Notes under the pieces: model-generated
Seen by the model: only the letters and a program-made list of their open reading frames with translations
What the model was told of the DNA's origin: nothing
Databases searched by the model: none
Translations under genes and position numbers: made by a program
Origin: Paralteromonas sediminis
GTDB lineage: Bacteria > Pseudomonadota > Gammaproteobacteria > Enterobacterales > Alteromonadaceae
NCBI RefSeq assembly: GCF_003820355.1
Contig: NZ_RPOK01000001.1
Span: 150,847 to 214,846 of the forward strand
DNA length: 64,000 nt
Direction: 5' to 3'
In this document: piece by piece, positions 54,077 to 63,241 of the stretch
How positions within the stretch are numbered: position 1 is the stretch's first letter
Layout of the letters: every line of letters starts with the position of its first letter

Positions 54077-57000
54077 TTAAAATGATGCCCTTAACGTTAA
54101 CGAATACCTTCTGTCGGTAGTGAAGGTAAACGCATCAGTTAAGGTGCCTTGCTGGTCTTGTTGATACTGAGTTTCAGTATCCTGACCCAGCACGTTACTG
54201 ATTTCTAAACCTAACTGAACGTTGTCGGAAATCGCATACAGGAAGCTTGCGTCCATCATGCCTTGTGCTTTGGAATAGGCAGGCACGAATTCTTCAGATT
54301 CCTGTAGTGTTAACAAATACTCTGAGCGCCAGGTATACGCAATACGGGCGGTATACTCTTCGTATTCGTAGATACCCACAATATTGACATTTTGGTCAGA
54401 GTATCCCTGCAGCGGCAAACCAGTGAACTGACGGAAGCTGTTACGGTTATCAGTAATTGGAACACCTGCGCCATTAAAGGTGAGTGGCTGCGTGGGGTTC
54501 GTATTCGGATCTTCCAATCCATTCTGATCAATGTAGGTATAGTTCAATTGCAGACCTAAACCACTCCAGGCGCCAGGTAGCATGTCATAAAACTGCGTAT
54601 ATGCTATCTCGTACCCACGAATAGTACCGTCACCGGTATTATCAGGGCCATAAGCAGCAACCGGGTAGGTTTCGCCGTTCACATCCAGTTCAGTAGCAAA
54701 AGAGCGGTTGCGAATGATGTTAGACAACTTCTTGTGGAACAAACCAAATGTCAATGAGCCAGTCGGTGCAAAGTACCACTCTGCGGTCAAATCAAGATTG
54801 ATCGATTCTTCGGGCTCAAGGAAGGCATTACGTGCATTGGCGCTGATTTCGATATTTCTTAAATCAACCGTAGGGTTAGTAGTTTCATCTTTATCCAGAC
54901 TCGGGAACCTCAGAACTTCCTCATAATCTAATGACACAACCATTTTATTCGCGGCATCGACTAGGCTAGGATAAAACAAGCCTTTTGATGCACCAAAACG
55001 AACAACGACGTCATCAGTTACACCAAAGTTTAGGTTAAGACTTGGTAGCAGGGTTGAGTAGTCCGCACCGTCAATGGTATTGAGAAACGCTTCACCTGAG
55101 GCCAAATTAAAGATACTAGGGTATTGGTTTAGCATTACCTGATACAGTGAATCAGTGGGATTCACACCCCTTCTTGAGGTTGCCGGTAAGGTAATACCGC
55201 CTGTTGACTCGAGTTGATAGTTTACATGGCGCAGGCCTACATTACCCACTAAGTAAATGTCGTTAAAATCTACTTCAAAGTCTGCACGCACATAAAACTC
55301 TGTGCGATCAGTCTTACTTGAACTGATATGACGTGGAGCAAAGTGACTAAACACTCTATCGTCTAAGTCTTCATAGGCTTGTGCACAGCGACCACTTCCG
55401 TCCATCGCAGTACCTAGTGCAATCCAGTCGCCACATCCTTCTCTTAGGGTTTGCACATAATTCTCAGCCAGATCCATTCGCGGGAACAAGAAGCTGGTGT
55501 TGTCTCCTAGGAATGTCTTGCCATTGTAGTGGTCAGCAAAACTAATACGGTCATACAGCTCTGGCACAACTTGTGGTGAAGCATTATAGGATGCTTGTGC
55601 ATTCCAGGGCGTACCCAGTGCTTGCCAGCCCTCATACTCAGTATTGCGTACAATTAATTCTTTTTGCGAGTAGTACATGCCACCGCTGACTTTGGTAAAC
55701 ATGCCTTCATCAATCACGTATTCTAAATCTAACTGATACGCGTCTGATTCAGCTTCATTGTGTTCTTCTTGCTGCATCCCATTACTGATTCGCAATAGTG
55801 GGTTGGTATTCGGCTCAACATCTGGTGGGTTAGACGTGTTTGCATTTAAGAACTCAATTTGCGGCGTGTCACCCCTCAAATCAAGGAAAATGGGTGCATT
55901 GTCAAATGTCTGGTTACCGTTGATACGAGACGTTACATTGTTGTTGTGAACAATTTGGTCGGAATCAACACGCTGATAATCAAAATAAACTGTCAGACTG
56001 TCAGTCGCCTTAAAGCGAAGGTTTAATGACGTGTCTTCAACGTTACTTTCGTTATAGTTGTAACGCGAACGGAACTGAAGCGGCAAGTTACCTTCGTTTG
56101 ATCGACCCACGCCAGACGTCAAATAGCCATTTGCATCAACCGTTAATGGACGGCCTTCTTCTGACTCGTCGAACCATTGAAATGCATTTGGCGCATAAGG
56201 TAGGAATCCGCGATCACCAGAGGCAACTACATACTCGCGCCACTCCAATGAAGCGTGGGAGTTAATGTGCTCAAGTGTCGCTAAGAAGCGTTCATCTTTA
56301 CTTTCCCATTGTAATGAAGTGGTAAAGCCGCGACGTTTACGATCGTTTTCAGCAGAAGCAATCGTGTAGTTGGCGGGCGCATACCAGGTTTCTCCTTCAG
56401 GCTGCCCTTCAAGTGCATCACCCTCATAGGGGGCAACAAAGTTTGCCTGATCTTCTGCCGTATAAATTTTAGCATCTGGGAAATTGTCACATGAGCGCCA
56501 ATCTGAGGCCTCTGGCCAGCAAGGCTCAGAGGATAGACCCGCGACGACACCCGGTGTAACACCTAACCATTCATCATAAGAAAAGGTAGTTAGCGGACCA
56601 CGACTATGGTAGTTACCCAAACCGAAACCATCGCCACGAGTGCGGTATTCAGATGCCGATGCCGCGACGAGTACACCAAATTTACCAGAGTCTGTGTCCC
56701 AGTTATCAGCAAACAAGGCACTGAATGAAGGTGTTGTTTCTTTTCTGTAATCACCACGGTTGGCTTTTGCGGTTATCCCAAACAAGCGCTCATCAGAATC
56801 GAGCGGCTTGCGCGTAATTAGGTTAACCGTGCCAGAAATACCACCAGAGATCAGGTCTGCTGTCTGATTTTTTACTACCTCGACAGCGCCCAGTAATTCG
56901 GCGGGGAAATCTTCATAGCTTAAGCCACCATAGGGGTTTGCACTGAAAGCATCTCGGCCATTGATTTCGCTGCGGACTCTGTCCAAGCCGCGAACGAGAA

Positions 57001-57343
57001 CACTGGTACCCTCATCAGCGTAGTGCTTAGGATCATCGGAAGAAGCAAACCGCTCAATGGTAACACCGGGTACACGTTGTAACGCTTCTGTAACCGATTT
57101 GTCTGGCAATGCGCCGATATCCTGTGCAGTAATGACATCTTTTACCGTGTCAGCAAGACGCTTCAATTCTTGCGCGGTTGCGATACTGTTGCGAATGCCT
57201 TTAACTTCAATGACTTCAACCGTGTTTTCTTCGGCGTTGTTGTCACCTGTTTGTTCTTGTGCCAACGCCACACTGGTTAAACTGCTAGCCAGTACACCAC
57301 TTATGGCAACACTGAGTGCTGTTTTTGTAAATTTATTAGCCAT
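54077..57343 (-). CDS. TonB-dependent receptor (Xanthomonas/Caulobacter type)
   Basis: The 1088-residue outer-membrane receptor has a signal peptide (VAISGVLASSLTSVALA) and a plug domain (KDVITAQDIGALPDKSVTEALQRVPGVTIER, SVLVRGLD, VVKNQTADLISGGISGTVNLITRKPLD). A 22-strand barrel follows, ending YSLTLRASF. VIEVKGIRNS just after the signal is the TonB box region. The length and PDKSVTEALQRVPG pattern place it in the TIGR01782 group used for sugars and glycoconjugates, not for siderophores. It leads the halogenase/cupin operon. The ribosome binding site AAGGAG sits in the last codons of a possible small frame upstream. Substrate is inferred from the GH20 gene upstream. Confidence 0.93.
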   Translation of the reverse strand: MANKFTKTALSVAISGVLASSLTSVALAQEQTGDNNAEENTVEVIEVKGIRNSIATAQELKRLADTVKDVITAQDIGALPDKSVTEALQRVPGVTIERFASSDDPKHYADEGTSVLVRGLDRVRSEINGRDAFSANPYGGLSYEDFPAELLGAVEVVKNQTADLISGGISGTVNLITRKPLDSDERLFGITAKANRGDYRKETTPSFSALFADNWDTDSGKFGVLVAASASEYRTRGDGFGLGNYHSRGPLTTFSYDEWLGVTPGVVAGLSSEPCWPEASDWRSCDNFPDAKIYTAEDQANFVAPYEGDALEGQPEGETWYAPANYTIASAENDRKRRGFTTSLQWESKDERFLATLEHINSHASLEWREYVVASGDRGFLPYAPNAFQWFDESEEGRPLTVDANGYLTSGVGRSNEGNLPLQFRSRYNYNESNVEDTSLNLRFKATDSLTVYFDYQRVDSDQIVHNNNVTSRINGNQTFDNAPIFLDLRGDTPQIEFLNANTSNPPDVEPNTNPLLRISNGMQQEEHNEAESDAYQLDLEYVIDEGMFTKVSGGMYYSQKELIVRNTEYEGWQALGTPWNAQASYNASPQVVPELYDRISFADHYNGKTFLGDNTSFLFPRMDLAENYVQTLREGCGDWIALGTAMDGSGRCAQAYEDLDDRVFSHFAPRHISSSKTDRTEFYVRADFEVDFNDIYLVGNVGLRHVNYQLESTGGITLPATSRRGVNPTDSLYQVMLNQYPSIFNLASGEAFLNTIDGADYSTLLPSLNLNFGVTDDVVVRFGASKGLFYPSLVDAANKMVVSLDYEEVLRFPSLDKDETTNPTVDLRNIEISANARNAFLEPEESINLDLTAEWYFAPTGSLTFGLFHKKLSNIIRNRSFATELDVNGETYPVAAYGPDNTGDGTIRGYEIAYTQFYDMLPGAWSGLGLQLNYTYIDQNGLEDPNTNPTQPLTFNGAGVPITDNRNSFRQFTGLPLQGYSDQNVNIVGIYEYEEYTARIAYTWRSEYLLTLQESEEFVPAYSKAQGMMDASFLYAISDNVQLGLEISNVLGQDTETQYQQDQQGTLTDAFTFTTDRRYSLTLRASF

Positions 57344-57348
57344 CTCGA

Positions 57349-57447
57349 TTACTCCTTAACTAATCGACTGTTGAATTGTTGAGAGGACAGCGTTGTCATT
57401 TCTTGACGAATCGCAACCACTCTCGCAAAGGCATTCTTATTTTTCAT
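57349..57447 (-). CDS. Possible 32-residue upstream peptide of the TonB receptor
   Basis: The frame reads MKNKNAFARVVAIRQEM and ends SRLVKE. Its last two codons AAG GAG are the ribosome binding site of the receptor gene, whose ATG is 5 bases after its stop. This geometry would couple the two translations. The start has no strong binding site of its own. The remaining bases of this 352-base gap (57448-57695) are AT-rich, contain a short hairpin (ACGAT/ATCGT near 57480-57500), and no other gene I can support. Confidence 0.35.
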   Translation of the reverse strand: MKNKNAFARVVAIRQEMTTLSSQQFNSRLVKE

Positions 57448-57695
57448 GATTATTGCGTCCCACGTTTCCTAGTAACTCAAACGATGAATCTGAAAATCGT
57501 CAGATAGCATTTTTACTGCTTTGTTACTTTCTAACATTTCCAATACGATGTTTATGATACTTTTTACCATTTACGGCGGTTTAATTTCAATAGTTTTTTT
57601 CAAATTGCGTAAAAAGAATGTAAATGAGGTGTTGGTTGGTGAGGTGATTTTGAGAAAAATCGGGCACCCAGTGGTGCCCTGCTTGGGAAGGCTTG

Positions 57696-60600
57696 TTAAT
57701 TGTTTATTAATGAAAAACGTTGACCGGGATAGGGAGCAGTGAAGTATTCCACCGCGCGTTTCGATTGCATGGTCACAAAAACTTGTCTGCCATCTTTGCC
57801 ACCAAAAGCGACGTTAGTGGGATGAGGGCCGCCAAGTGATATATTTTTAAGCAAGGTTCCGTCTGGGCGCAGAATGGTAACTTGCCCAGCACCATAGCGC
57901 GCAATATATAAATTACCCCGACTGTCACATCGCATACCATCAAGACCATGGTCACTAAACTGATAGAATAAGCGTTTGTTACTAATGTGGCCTTGTGATG
58001 ATAGGTCGTATGCCCAGACTTTGCGTTGGACACTTTCGTTCACATATAGCACGCTGTCGGACGTGCAAACTGCAATGCCATTGGTTGTGCCCATATTGGT
58101 CTCGAGCAAGTGTGTTGTGCCATCAGGCATAATCCTCCACAACTGTCCTGTTCCCGCTGCCCAATTTGGATCGCTGGCAAAAATAATGTCACCCTGAGTA
58201 ATGGCGATATCATTCGGTTGGTTCATGCTGCTATTGTGCGCATGAACAACAACTTCACGAGTGCCAGGGGCTACGCGTAAAATATTATGGCCCGTATAGT
58301 CTGCGATATACATGGTGCCATCTTTGCCAAATTTAATGCCGTTGCCTGTACTGCCTTCGGGTAGTGAGAGGAATAGTGATGCCTGCCCGGCCTTAGTGAC
58401 CTGACCAATCGTCCCTTGGTGTTGGTAATTTACCGCATATAATAGGCCGTTGCTGTCTACTGCAGGCCCTTCAATGCCTGTAGTGAAGTGATTGTTTGCT
58501 GTGAATGCCTGGGAATACGTGTCGTTGGGGTAATAGATGGTTACGTTGGCCGCCCGATGCAGGAGTTTTTCGATGGGGTAGGCCGCGGAAACCACTATTT
58601 CCTCCCGAATGAGTGTTGCTTCCTTCAACACAGACGTAATCTCCTGAAAACCTTGTTGTGAAAGGGAGTCTTCGTTTCTAATAATATCCACAAGCAGTTT
58701 TGCTGCAGTAGACACTTCAGCAACACTTTTCACAATAGGGAGGAGGGAAGCCAATGGTTTGTGGCCAACTATCAGTGATTCTAGCGACGTGGCATTGTTA
58801 TGCCATTGATTGAGCTTGGCAACAATCTGGTTTTTAAGTGTATCGTTATCCGTGTTGGCCAGCCATGCGACAATCCACTCCTCCAGTTCACGAACGGCAA
58901 GGCTCTCGGCTGGTAATGCGTCTACATAACGGTTGAGCGGCGCTTGCTGATGATACTCGTCAGCCTGAGATTTTGCGTGATGGCGATGATAATATTGCGC
59001 TTGTTCAACTGCTTCCGACAACACCATGAGCGGCGTAATATCCTGATTGCCCATCAGCCTTTTAAAGGCCGCTTCCATCTGTGCATTGTGTTTTAACCCG
59101 ACGATACTGTCTGCAAATTCTGACATGGCCACCAGTCGCTGATACATAAAAGCCTCATTTTGCATGCTGCGAGGTGACCATAACCGCTCCGCAATTGCAT
59201 AGGTTCTTGGCCAGAGACGAAGGTCGATGTTTTGCGGTGTGACAATTTCGCCCCATAGTGTAGCCTCACCACCTAATACCAGCGCCTGTTCATCCTCAGT
59301 AAGCGGTGCCAGTTGAATACCTTTAGGAATGCTGGAACCATAAATAGCACTCCCCGCTATTAACTTACCGTCAAAGGAATATCGGCCATTGCCAACGATG
59401 GATGTGCCCGTGATCGTATTACCTTCAATGCGTAACTGACCCTGAAAAGGGCCCATCCAGGTATCGAGGTCAAAGCGTATCTCATTATTGACAATGCGCA
59501 ACGCGTTGAGAGGCTTTCTCGAACGGTTTTTGAAATCGATAAAGCCTCTTGTAATGTCACCCTCTATGCTAAACAGGGTTAACGTGCCCGTTATCGCAGC
59601 GCCACGCAGGCGTGGGATGTGAAATGACCAAGTTTGCCAAGTCTCATTACTTCTGGGGGCGGCCTCTACCACTTCAGGGATAGGAATAGGATCATTGCGA
59701 TAATGATAAGCGGTTGGCTGAGGCTGATCGACATAGTAACCGGTCGACAATATGCTCTGTCGATTATTTTTTGCTTTGTGGTTAATTGAGTCATGACCAC
59801 GCCATGATTGAATCAGAATGTCATGGGGTAAATCAGGGTGGTAAATTTCATCCCAGCCCACCATGATTTTTCCATGCTTCGTTAAAACATCGTTAACCTT
59901 TTGATTGAAGTAGGCCTGCAAACCTTTGTAATCAACGAGTTCATGCGCTTCTATAAACGCTTGGATTGTAGGGTTTTCATTCCATTGCTTGGGATTAACC
60001 TCATCGCCGCCGATATGAAAATAAGGATCAGGAAAAATACCACTCAACTCTTCAACTATACCCTCTATGAATGCATAAACTTTGTCGTTGATTGGGTTAA
60101 GTGTCGGTTCATGCACGCCCCAGTGACGTTCCATTTTATAAGGGCCTGGCGCAGACATCAGCTCGGGGTAGGCCACGGCAATGGCACTGCCATGACCAGG
60201 AACATCAATTTCAGGCACGACTCTGATACCTCTGTTATAGGCGTATTGCACTATCTCACGCATGTCATCCTGGGTGTAATATTGACCGTCAGAGGCAAGC
60301 TGATGAAGCTTAGGGTAACGCTTTGATTCTACACGCCAGCCTTGGTCATCAGTTAAATGCCAGTGAAACACATTGAGTTTGGCGCTTTCCATACCGTCTA
60401 ACTGACGTTTAATGTCTTCAACAGGTATAAAACGTCTAGCTGGGTCGAGCAGTAGTCCTCGCCAGCTGAAACGAGGAGAATCTTTGATCTGCACAAGAGG
60501 TAAGCTTATTTGGTTTACATTTTTTGTTGTAAATAGTTGCAAAAGTGTCTGCAAACCACGCATTGCCCCTAACTCTGTGTCTGCGGTTAAATCAACGCCG

Positions 60601-60938
60601 TGCGCGGAAACGTTCAATGTATAACTTTCATCGTGCGTGGGATGAGGCAAAGTTTGAGTTACTGCGTTCTCCACTTCGATGTTGATAGAGATAGCGGTAG
60701 TCGCCCCTGCAGAGGAAAGGTGGCGGGTCGCCTTTTTGATAAAGCGCTTGGTACTTTGCTTCAAACGCGGTGAGTTTGGGCCCTTGATAGTAAGAGAAAG
60801 TGCATTGCCTGTTAGTATTTCCCTATCAACCACCCTTATCTCTTTTGGCCAGGGCATCAGCTTTACGTTTTCTGTTGAGGCAAACAGCACCCCTGACATA
60901 CTCAAGGATAGAAAAATAAAAATAAAACGGGTGAGCAT
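57696..60938 (-). CDS. GH20 beta-N-acetylhexosaminidase fused to SMP-30-like propeller
   Basis: The 1080-residue exported protein has a signal peptide (FIFIFLSLSMSGVLFA), an N-terminal GH20b domain, and a GH20 barrel with the catalytic pair Asp312-Glu313 in YFHIGGDEV. HWHLTDDQGW and EIDVPGHG are also present, as is the late barrel motif GGEATLWGE near 557. Between about residues 425 and 545 an extra beta-rich segment interrupts the barrel. A helical linker (600-790) follows, then an SMP-30/gluconolactonase-like six-bladed propeller (about 800-1075: IEGPAVDSNG, NGIKFGKDG, LDGMRCDSRGNLYIA). It should release terminal GlcNAc or GalNAc from chitin, peptidoglycan or glycans in the periplasm. The role of the propeller is unknown. 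It lies 2 bases from the upstream gene. Confidence 0.9.
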   Translation of the reverse strand: MLTRFIFIFLSLSMSGVLFASTENVKLMPWPKEIRVVDREILTGNALSLTIKGPNSPRLKQSTKRFIKKATRHLSSAGATTAISINIEVENAVTQTLPHPTHDESYTLNVSAHGVDLTADTELGAMRGLQTLLQLFTTKNVNQISLPLVQIKDSPRFSWRGLLLDPARRFIPVEDIKRQLDGMESAKLNVFHWHLTDDQGWRVESKRYPKLHQLASDGQYYTQDDMREIVQYAYNRGIRVVPEIDVPGHGSAIAVAYPELMSAPGPYKMERHWGVHEPTLNPINDKVYAFIEGIVEELSGIFPDPYFHIGGDEVNPKQWNENPTIQAFIEAHELVDYKGLQAYFNQKVNDVLTKHGKIMVGWDEIYHPDLPHDILIQSWRGHDSINHKAKNNRQSILSTGYYVDQPQPTAYHYRNDPIPIPEVVEAAPRSNETWQTWSFHIPRLRGAAITGTLTLFSIEGDITRGFIDFKNRSRKPLNALRIVNNEIRFDLDTWMGPFQGQLRIEGNTITGTSIVGNGRYSFDGKLIAGSAIYGSSIPKGIQLAPLTEDEQALVLGGEATLWGEIVTPQNIDLRLWPRTYAIAERLWSPRSMQNEAFMYQRLVAMSEFADSIVGLKHNAQMEAAFKRLMGNQDITPLMVLSEAVEQAQYYHRHHAKSQADEYHQQAPLNRYVDALPAESLAVRELEEWIVAWLANTDNDTLKNQIVAKLNQWHNNATSLESLIVGHKPLASLLPIVKSVAEVSTAAKLLVDIIRNEDSLSQQGFQEITSVLKEATLIREEIVVSAAYPIEKLLHRAANVTIYYPNDTYSQAFTANNHFTTGIEGPAVDSNGLLYAVNYQHQGTIGQVTKAGQASLFLSLPEGSTGNGIKFGKDGTMYIADYTGHNILRVAPGTREVVVHAHNSSMNQPNDIAITQGDIIFASDPNWAAGTGQLWRIMPDGTTHLLETNMGTTNGIAVCTSDSVLYVNESVQRKVWAYDLSSQGHISNKRLFYQFSDHGLDGMRCDSRGNLYIARYGAGQVTILRPDGTLLKNISLGGPHPTNVAFGGKDGRQVFVTMQSKRAVEYFTAPYPGQRFSLINN

Positions 60939-60940
60939 CG

Positions 60941-62125
60941 TTATTGGACTCCAGGACGAAAGCAGGTTTTCATGGTTTTTAACACAGTCAGCGAATCATC
61001 GACCAAGTGAATGGAACACCATTTATCCAGCGTGAGGCAAGGATGAGAGGTGGCAAAGCCAATCAGATCGCCAGGCATGAGTTTTTCGTTTGCATAAGTG
61101 TGCAGCATACTGTGTTGGTCCATTACCTTAGTGGTTCTAGTTTTTGTGAGCTCGCGCGGGGCGTCCCAGCCAGGTCTGAACCACTTTACCGGTATGGGGT
61201 AGCCAGCGTCGAAGGCGACATCTCTCTTTCCCATCCCCACAATGGCTCTGTTGCTGTCAGACGGCGTAGAGAGCACATAGGCCCACACTTCGAGCGAGGA
61301 CTGTAACTGTGTTGGCATGGCTTGTGCGGTGTGATCGCGTTCCAACACTTTGTTTTGCGCCACTTCGTATATGCCCTTATCATGAATGAGGTAGCAACCT
61401 GGCCTAATCAAATAAGTAACATCGGCTTTTTGATTGTGTGAAAATTTTTCTGCCACTCTGTCATACCATGCGCTTCCCGCGCCTGTGAACAGTATTGTTT
61501 CAGTTGTGAAATAGTGATTGCTATACAGCCCGTCAAATATTGACATGGCGGTATTGAGAAATGTATCTACTTGATCGACAGTGCTGAGTGTACCCTCATA
61601 GAACTCTACCCCCGCCAACTCAGTAAATGATGACTTTTTGACGGCGTTCGCCAGAGCGAGGGCTTCCTCATAGTTAATGCATCCACACCGACCTTTAGGG
61701 GGGCTAATTTCTATCAACACATTTAAGGTGTGTGGTGTCTGGCAAAAAAAACGTTCCAGTTGAACCAGGTTTTCTTTTGAATCTAGTAAACAATAAAATT
61801 CAAACTCAGGATCATCTAACAGATCGTCTATGAGCTGCATATTGGCTTTGCCAATCAGCTGATTGGCAAGAAGAATTCGTCTAATACCATGGTTATAGGC
61901 AGCTGCAACTTGCTCAACCGTTGCCAGTGTAATACCCCAGGCCCCTGCATCGAGTTGTAAATGAAACAGGTCAGGTGTCATGGTGGTTTTACCATGTGGC
62001 GCTAAGCTAACTCGCTTACGTTCAGAATAGGCCTGCATCCAACCAAGATTGTTATTCAGTTTTGACTCAAGAATAATCGCTGCAGGTAACACCAAGTCTT
62101 CATCAAGTATGTTGGCTTTTTTCAT
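60941..62125 (-). CDS. DSD1/D-threonine aldolase-like PLP enzyme
   Basis: The 394-residue fold-type III PLP protein has an N-terminal alanine-racemase-like domain with the PLP Lys46 in LAPHGKTTMTPDLF. GAWGITLATVEQVAAAYNHGIRRILLANQ follows, and the C terminus (GDLIGFATSHPCLTLDKW) has His and Cys at the metal-binding positions of the family. Members are D-serine dehydratases, D-threonine aldolases or 3-hydroxy-D-aspartate enzymes, and the exact reaction cannot be decided from sequence. It has no signal peptide and would act in the cytosol on a D-hydroxyamino acid. It is the promoter-proximal gene of the minus-strand operon, followed 2 bases later by the GH20 gene. Confidence 0.85.
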   Translation of the reverse strand: MKKANILDEDLVLPAAIILESKLNNNLGWMQAYSERKRVSLAPHGKTTMTPDLFHLQLDAGAWGITLATVEQVAAAYNHGIRRILLANQLIGKANMQLIDDLLDDPEFEFYCLLDSKENLVQLERFFCQTPHTLNVLIEISPPKGRCGCINYEEALALANAVKKSSFTELAGVEFYEGTLSTVDQVDTFLNTAMSIFDGLYSNHYFTTETILFTGAGSAWYDRVAEKFSHNQKADVTYLIRPGCYLIHDKGIYEVAQNKVLERDHTAQAMPTQLQSSLEVWAYVLSTPSDSNRAIVGMGKRDVAFDAGYPIPVKWFRPGWDAPRELTKTRTTKVMDQHSMLHTYANEKLMPGDLIGFATSHPCLTLDKWCSIHLVDDSLTVLKTMKTCFRPGVQ

Positions 62126-62178
62126 TCGCTATACGCTACATTTACATTGAATTAACGGGGTAGAAATCCTATCAATGG

Positions 62179-62193
62179 TGAAAATAATTTTCA
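62179..62193. promoter_or_regulatory. 15-bp perfect palindrome, candidate RpiR operator
   Basis: TGAAAATAATTTTCA has 7-bp arms around one central base and lies in the 230-base region between the divergent PLP-enzyme and RpiR genes, nearer the former (54 bases from its start). On the minus strand TTGATT precedes it as a possible -35, which would put the palindrome in the spacer. RpiR proteins bind palindromes of about this length. No second full copy was found near the TonB receptor start. Confidence 0.5.
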
Positions 62194-62355
62194 ATCAAAT
62201 GCATTTTATGGTGGTAATAAGTAACAAATTAAGTAGACTAATTACAAACATACTGCGCGAAACGAAATAAAAATCGACTGAATATTCTAGTGGCTTTTTC
62301 TTTCATTGCAGGTCGAAGATAGGTATGAAGTTAAGTTTTTCCCAAAGGAAACAAC

Positions 62356-63222
62356 ATGAGTTATGAAATTGACGTTGTGTCCAAAATCTCGGAAATTTAC
62401 AATCATCTAAGTGACGCAGAGCAGAAAGTAGCTACTGTGATATTGGATGATTTAGTGTTTGCGGCTAATGCCAGTATTACAGAGATTGCCTCAAAAGCCG
62501 AGGTGAGCGAGGCTACAATCACGCGCTTTGCGAAATCTGTAAATTGTAAGAATGTTCGAAGTTTGAAGCTGAAACTGGCTCAGTCAGTTGCTGTGGGGCA
62601 ACGGTTTATCTCTGAATCCAAAGTAGAGCCTTCTGGCATCTTTGGTATTTACGAATCAATAAAAAAGAATTTGGACGATAACGCCAAACTCATGTCTGAG
62701 GACCTTATCAATACAATCGTCGACAGGTTTCAGGAAGCCAGACAGGTTTTTGCCTATGGTGTTGGGGGCGGATCAACCATCATGGCGCAGGAAACCCAGT
62801 ATCGGTTGTTTCGTCTGGGCTTCTCGGTTACCGCGTACTCTGACCCGGTATTAATGCGTATGGCTTCATCGACCGTCAATCAAAATGACGTCATTTTTTG
62901 TCTTTCCCTGAGTGGGTGTAGCCCAGATGTGTGTGAAGCAGCGCAAATTGCTCAGCAATACGGTGCAACTATCGTGTCTATTACGCAGAAAGGATCTCCG
63001 CTGGCACAAAATAGTGACTTTCTGATACCGATAGAAACAGAAGAAACAGACTACATTTTTTCACCGAGTACGTCCCGCTATGCCATGTTGGCTGCTATTG
63101 ATGTATTGGTTACCGAGCTCGCAGTTAAGAGAAAGCGAACATCACGAGAAAAGCTTAGACGCATAAAGCTTACACTAGATCATCATTTCCACGGAAATGA
63201 CAGATTGCCGTTAGGCGATTAA
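62356..63222 (+). CDS. MurR/RpiR family transcriptional regulator
   Basis: The 288-residue protein has an N-terminal RpiR helix-turn-helix (residues 1-80: SDAEQKVATVILDDLVFAANASITEIASKAEVSEATITRFAKSVN). A C-terminal SIS domain (about 125-260) binds phosphosugars, with VFAYGVGGGSTIMAQETQYRLFRLG and CLSLSGCSPDVCEAA. MurR, the family's best-known member, controls N-acetylmuramic acid use. It is divergent from the GH20/PLP genes and followed after 19 bases by the D-aminoacylase gene. It probably controls both arms in response to a sugar phosphate from the catabolised polymer. AAAGGA precedes the start. Confidence 0.9.
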   Translation: MSYEIDVVSKISEIYNHLSDAEQKVATVILDDLVFAANASITEIASKAEVSEATITRFAKSVNCKNVRSLKLKLAQSVAVGQRFISESKVEPSGIFGIYESIKKNLDDNAKLMSEDLINTIVDRFQEARQVFAYGVGGGSTIMAQETQYRLFRLGFSVTAYSDPVLMRMASSTVNQNDVIFCLSLSGCSPDVCEAAQIAQQYGATIVSITQKGSPLAQNSDFLIPIETEETDYIFSPSTSRYAMLAAIDVLVTELAVKRKRTSREKLRRIKLTLDHHFHGNDRLPLGD

Positions 63223-63241
63223 AAAGGAAGCGTTGCTCTAC

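Noticed and set aside
57521-57742. 73-codon plus-strand frame in the gap after the GH20 gene
   Set aside because: It runs into the 3' end of the GH20 gene on the opposite strand, has no ribosome binding site, and its composition is that of AT-rich leader DNA.
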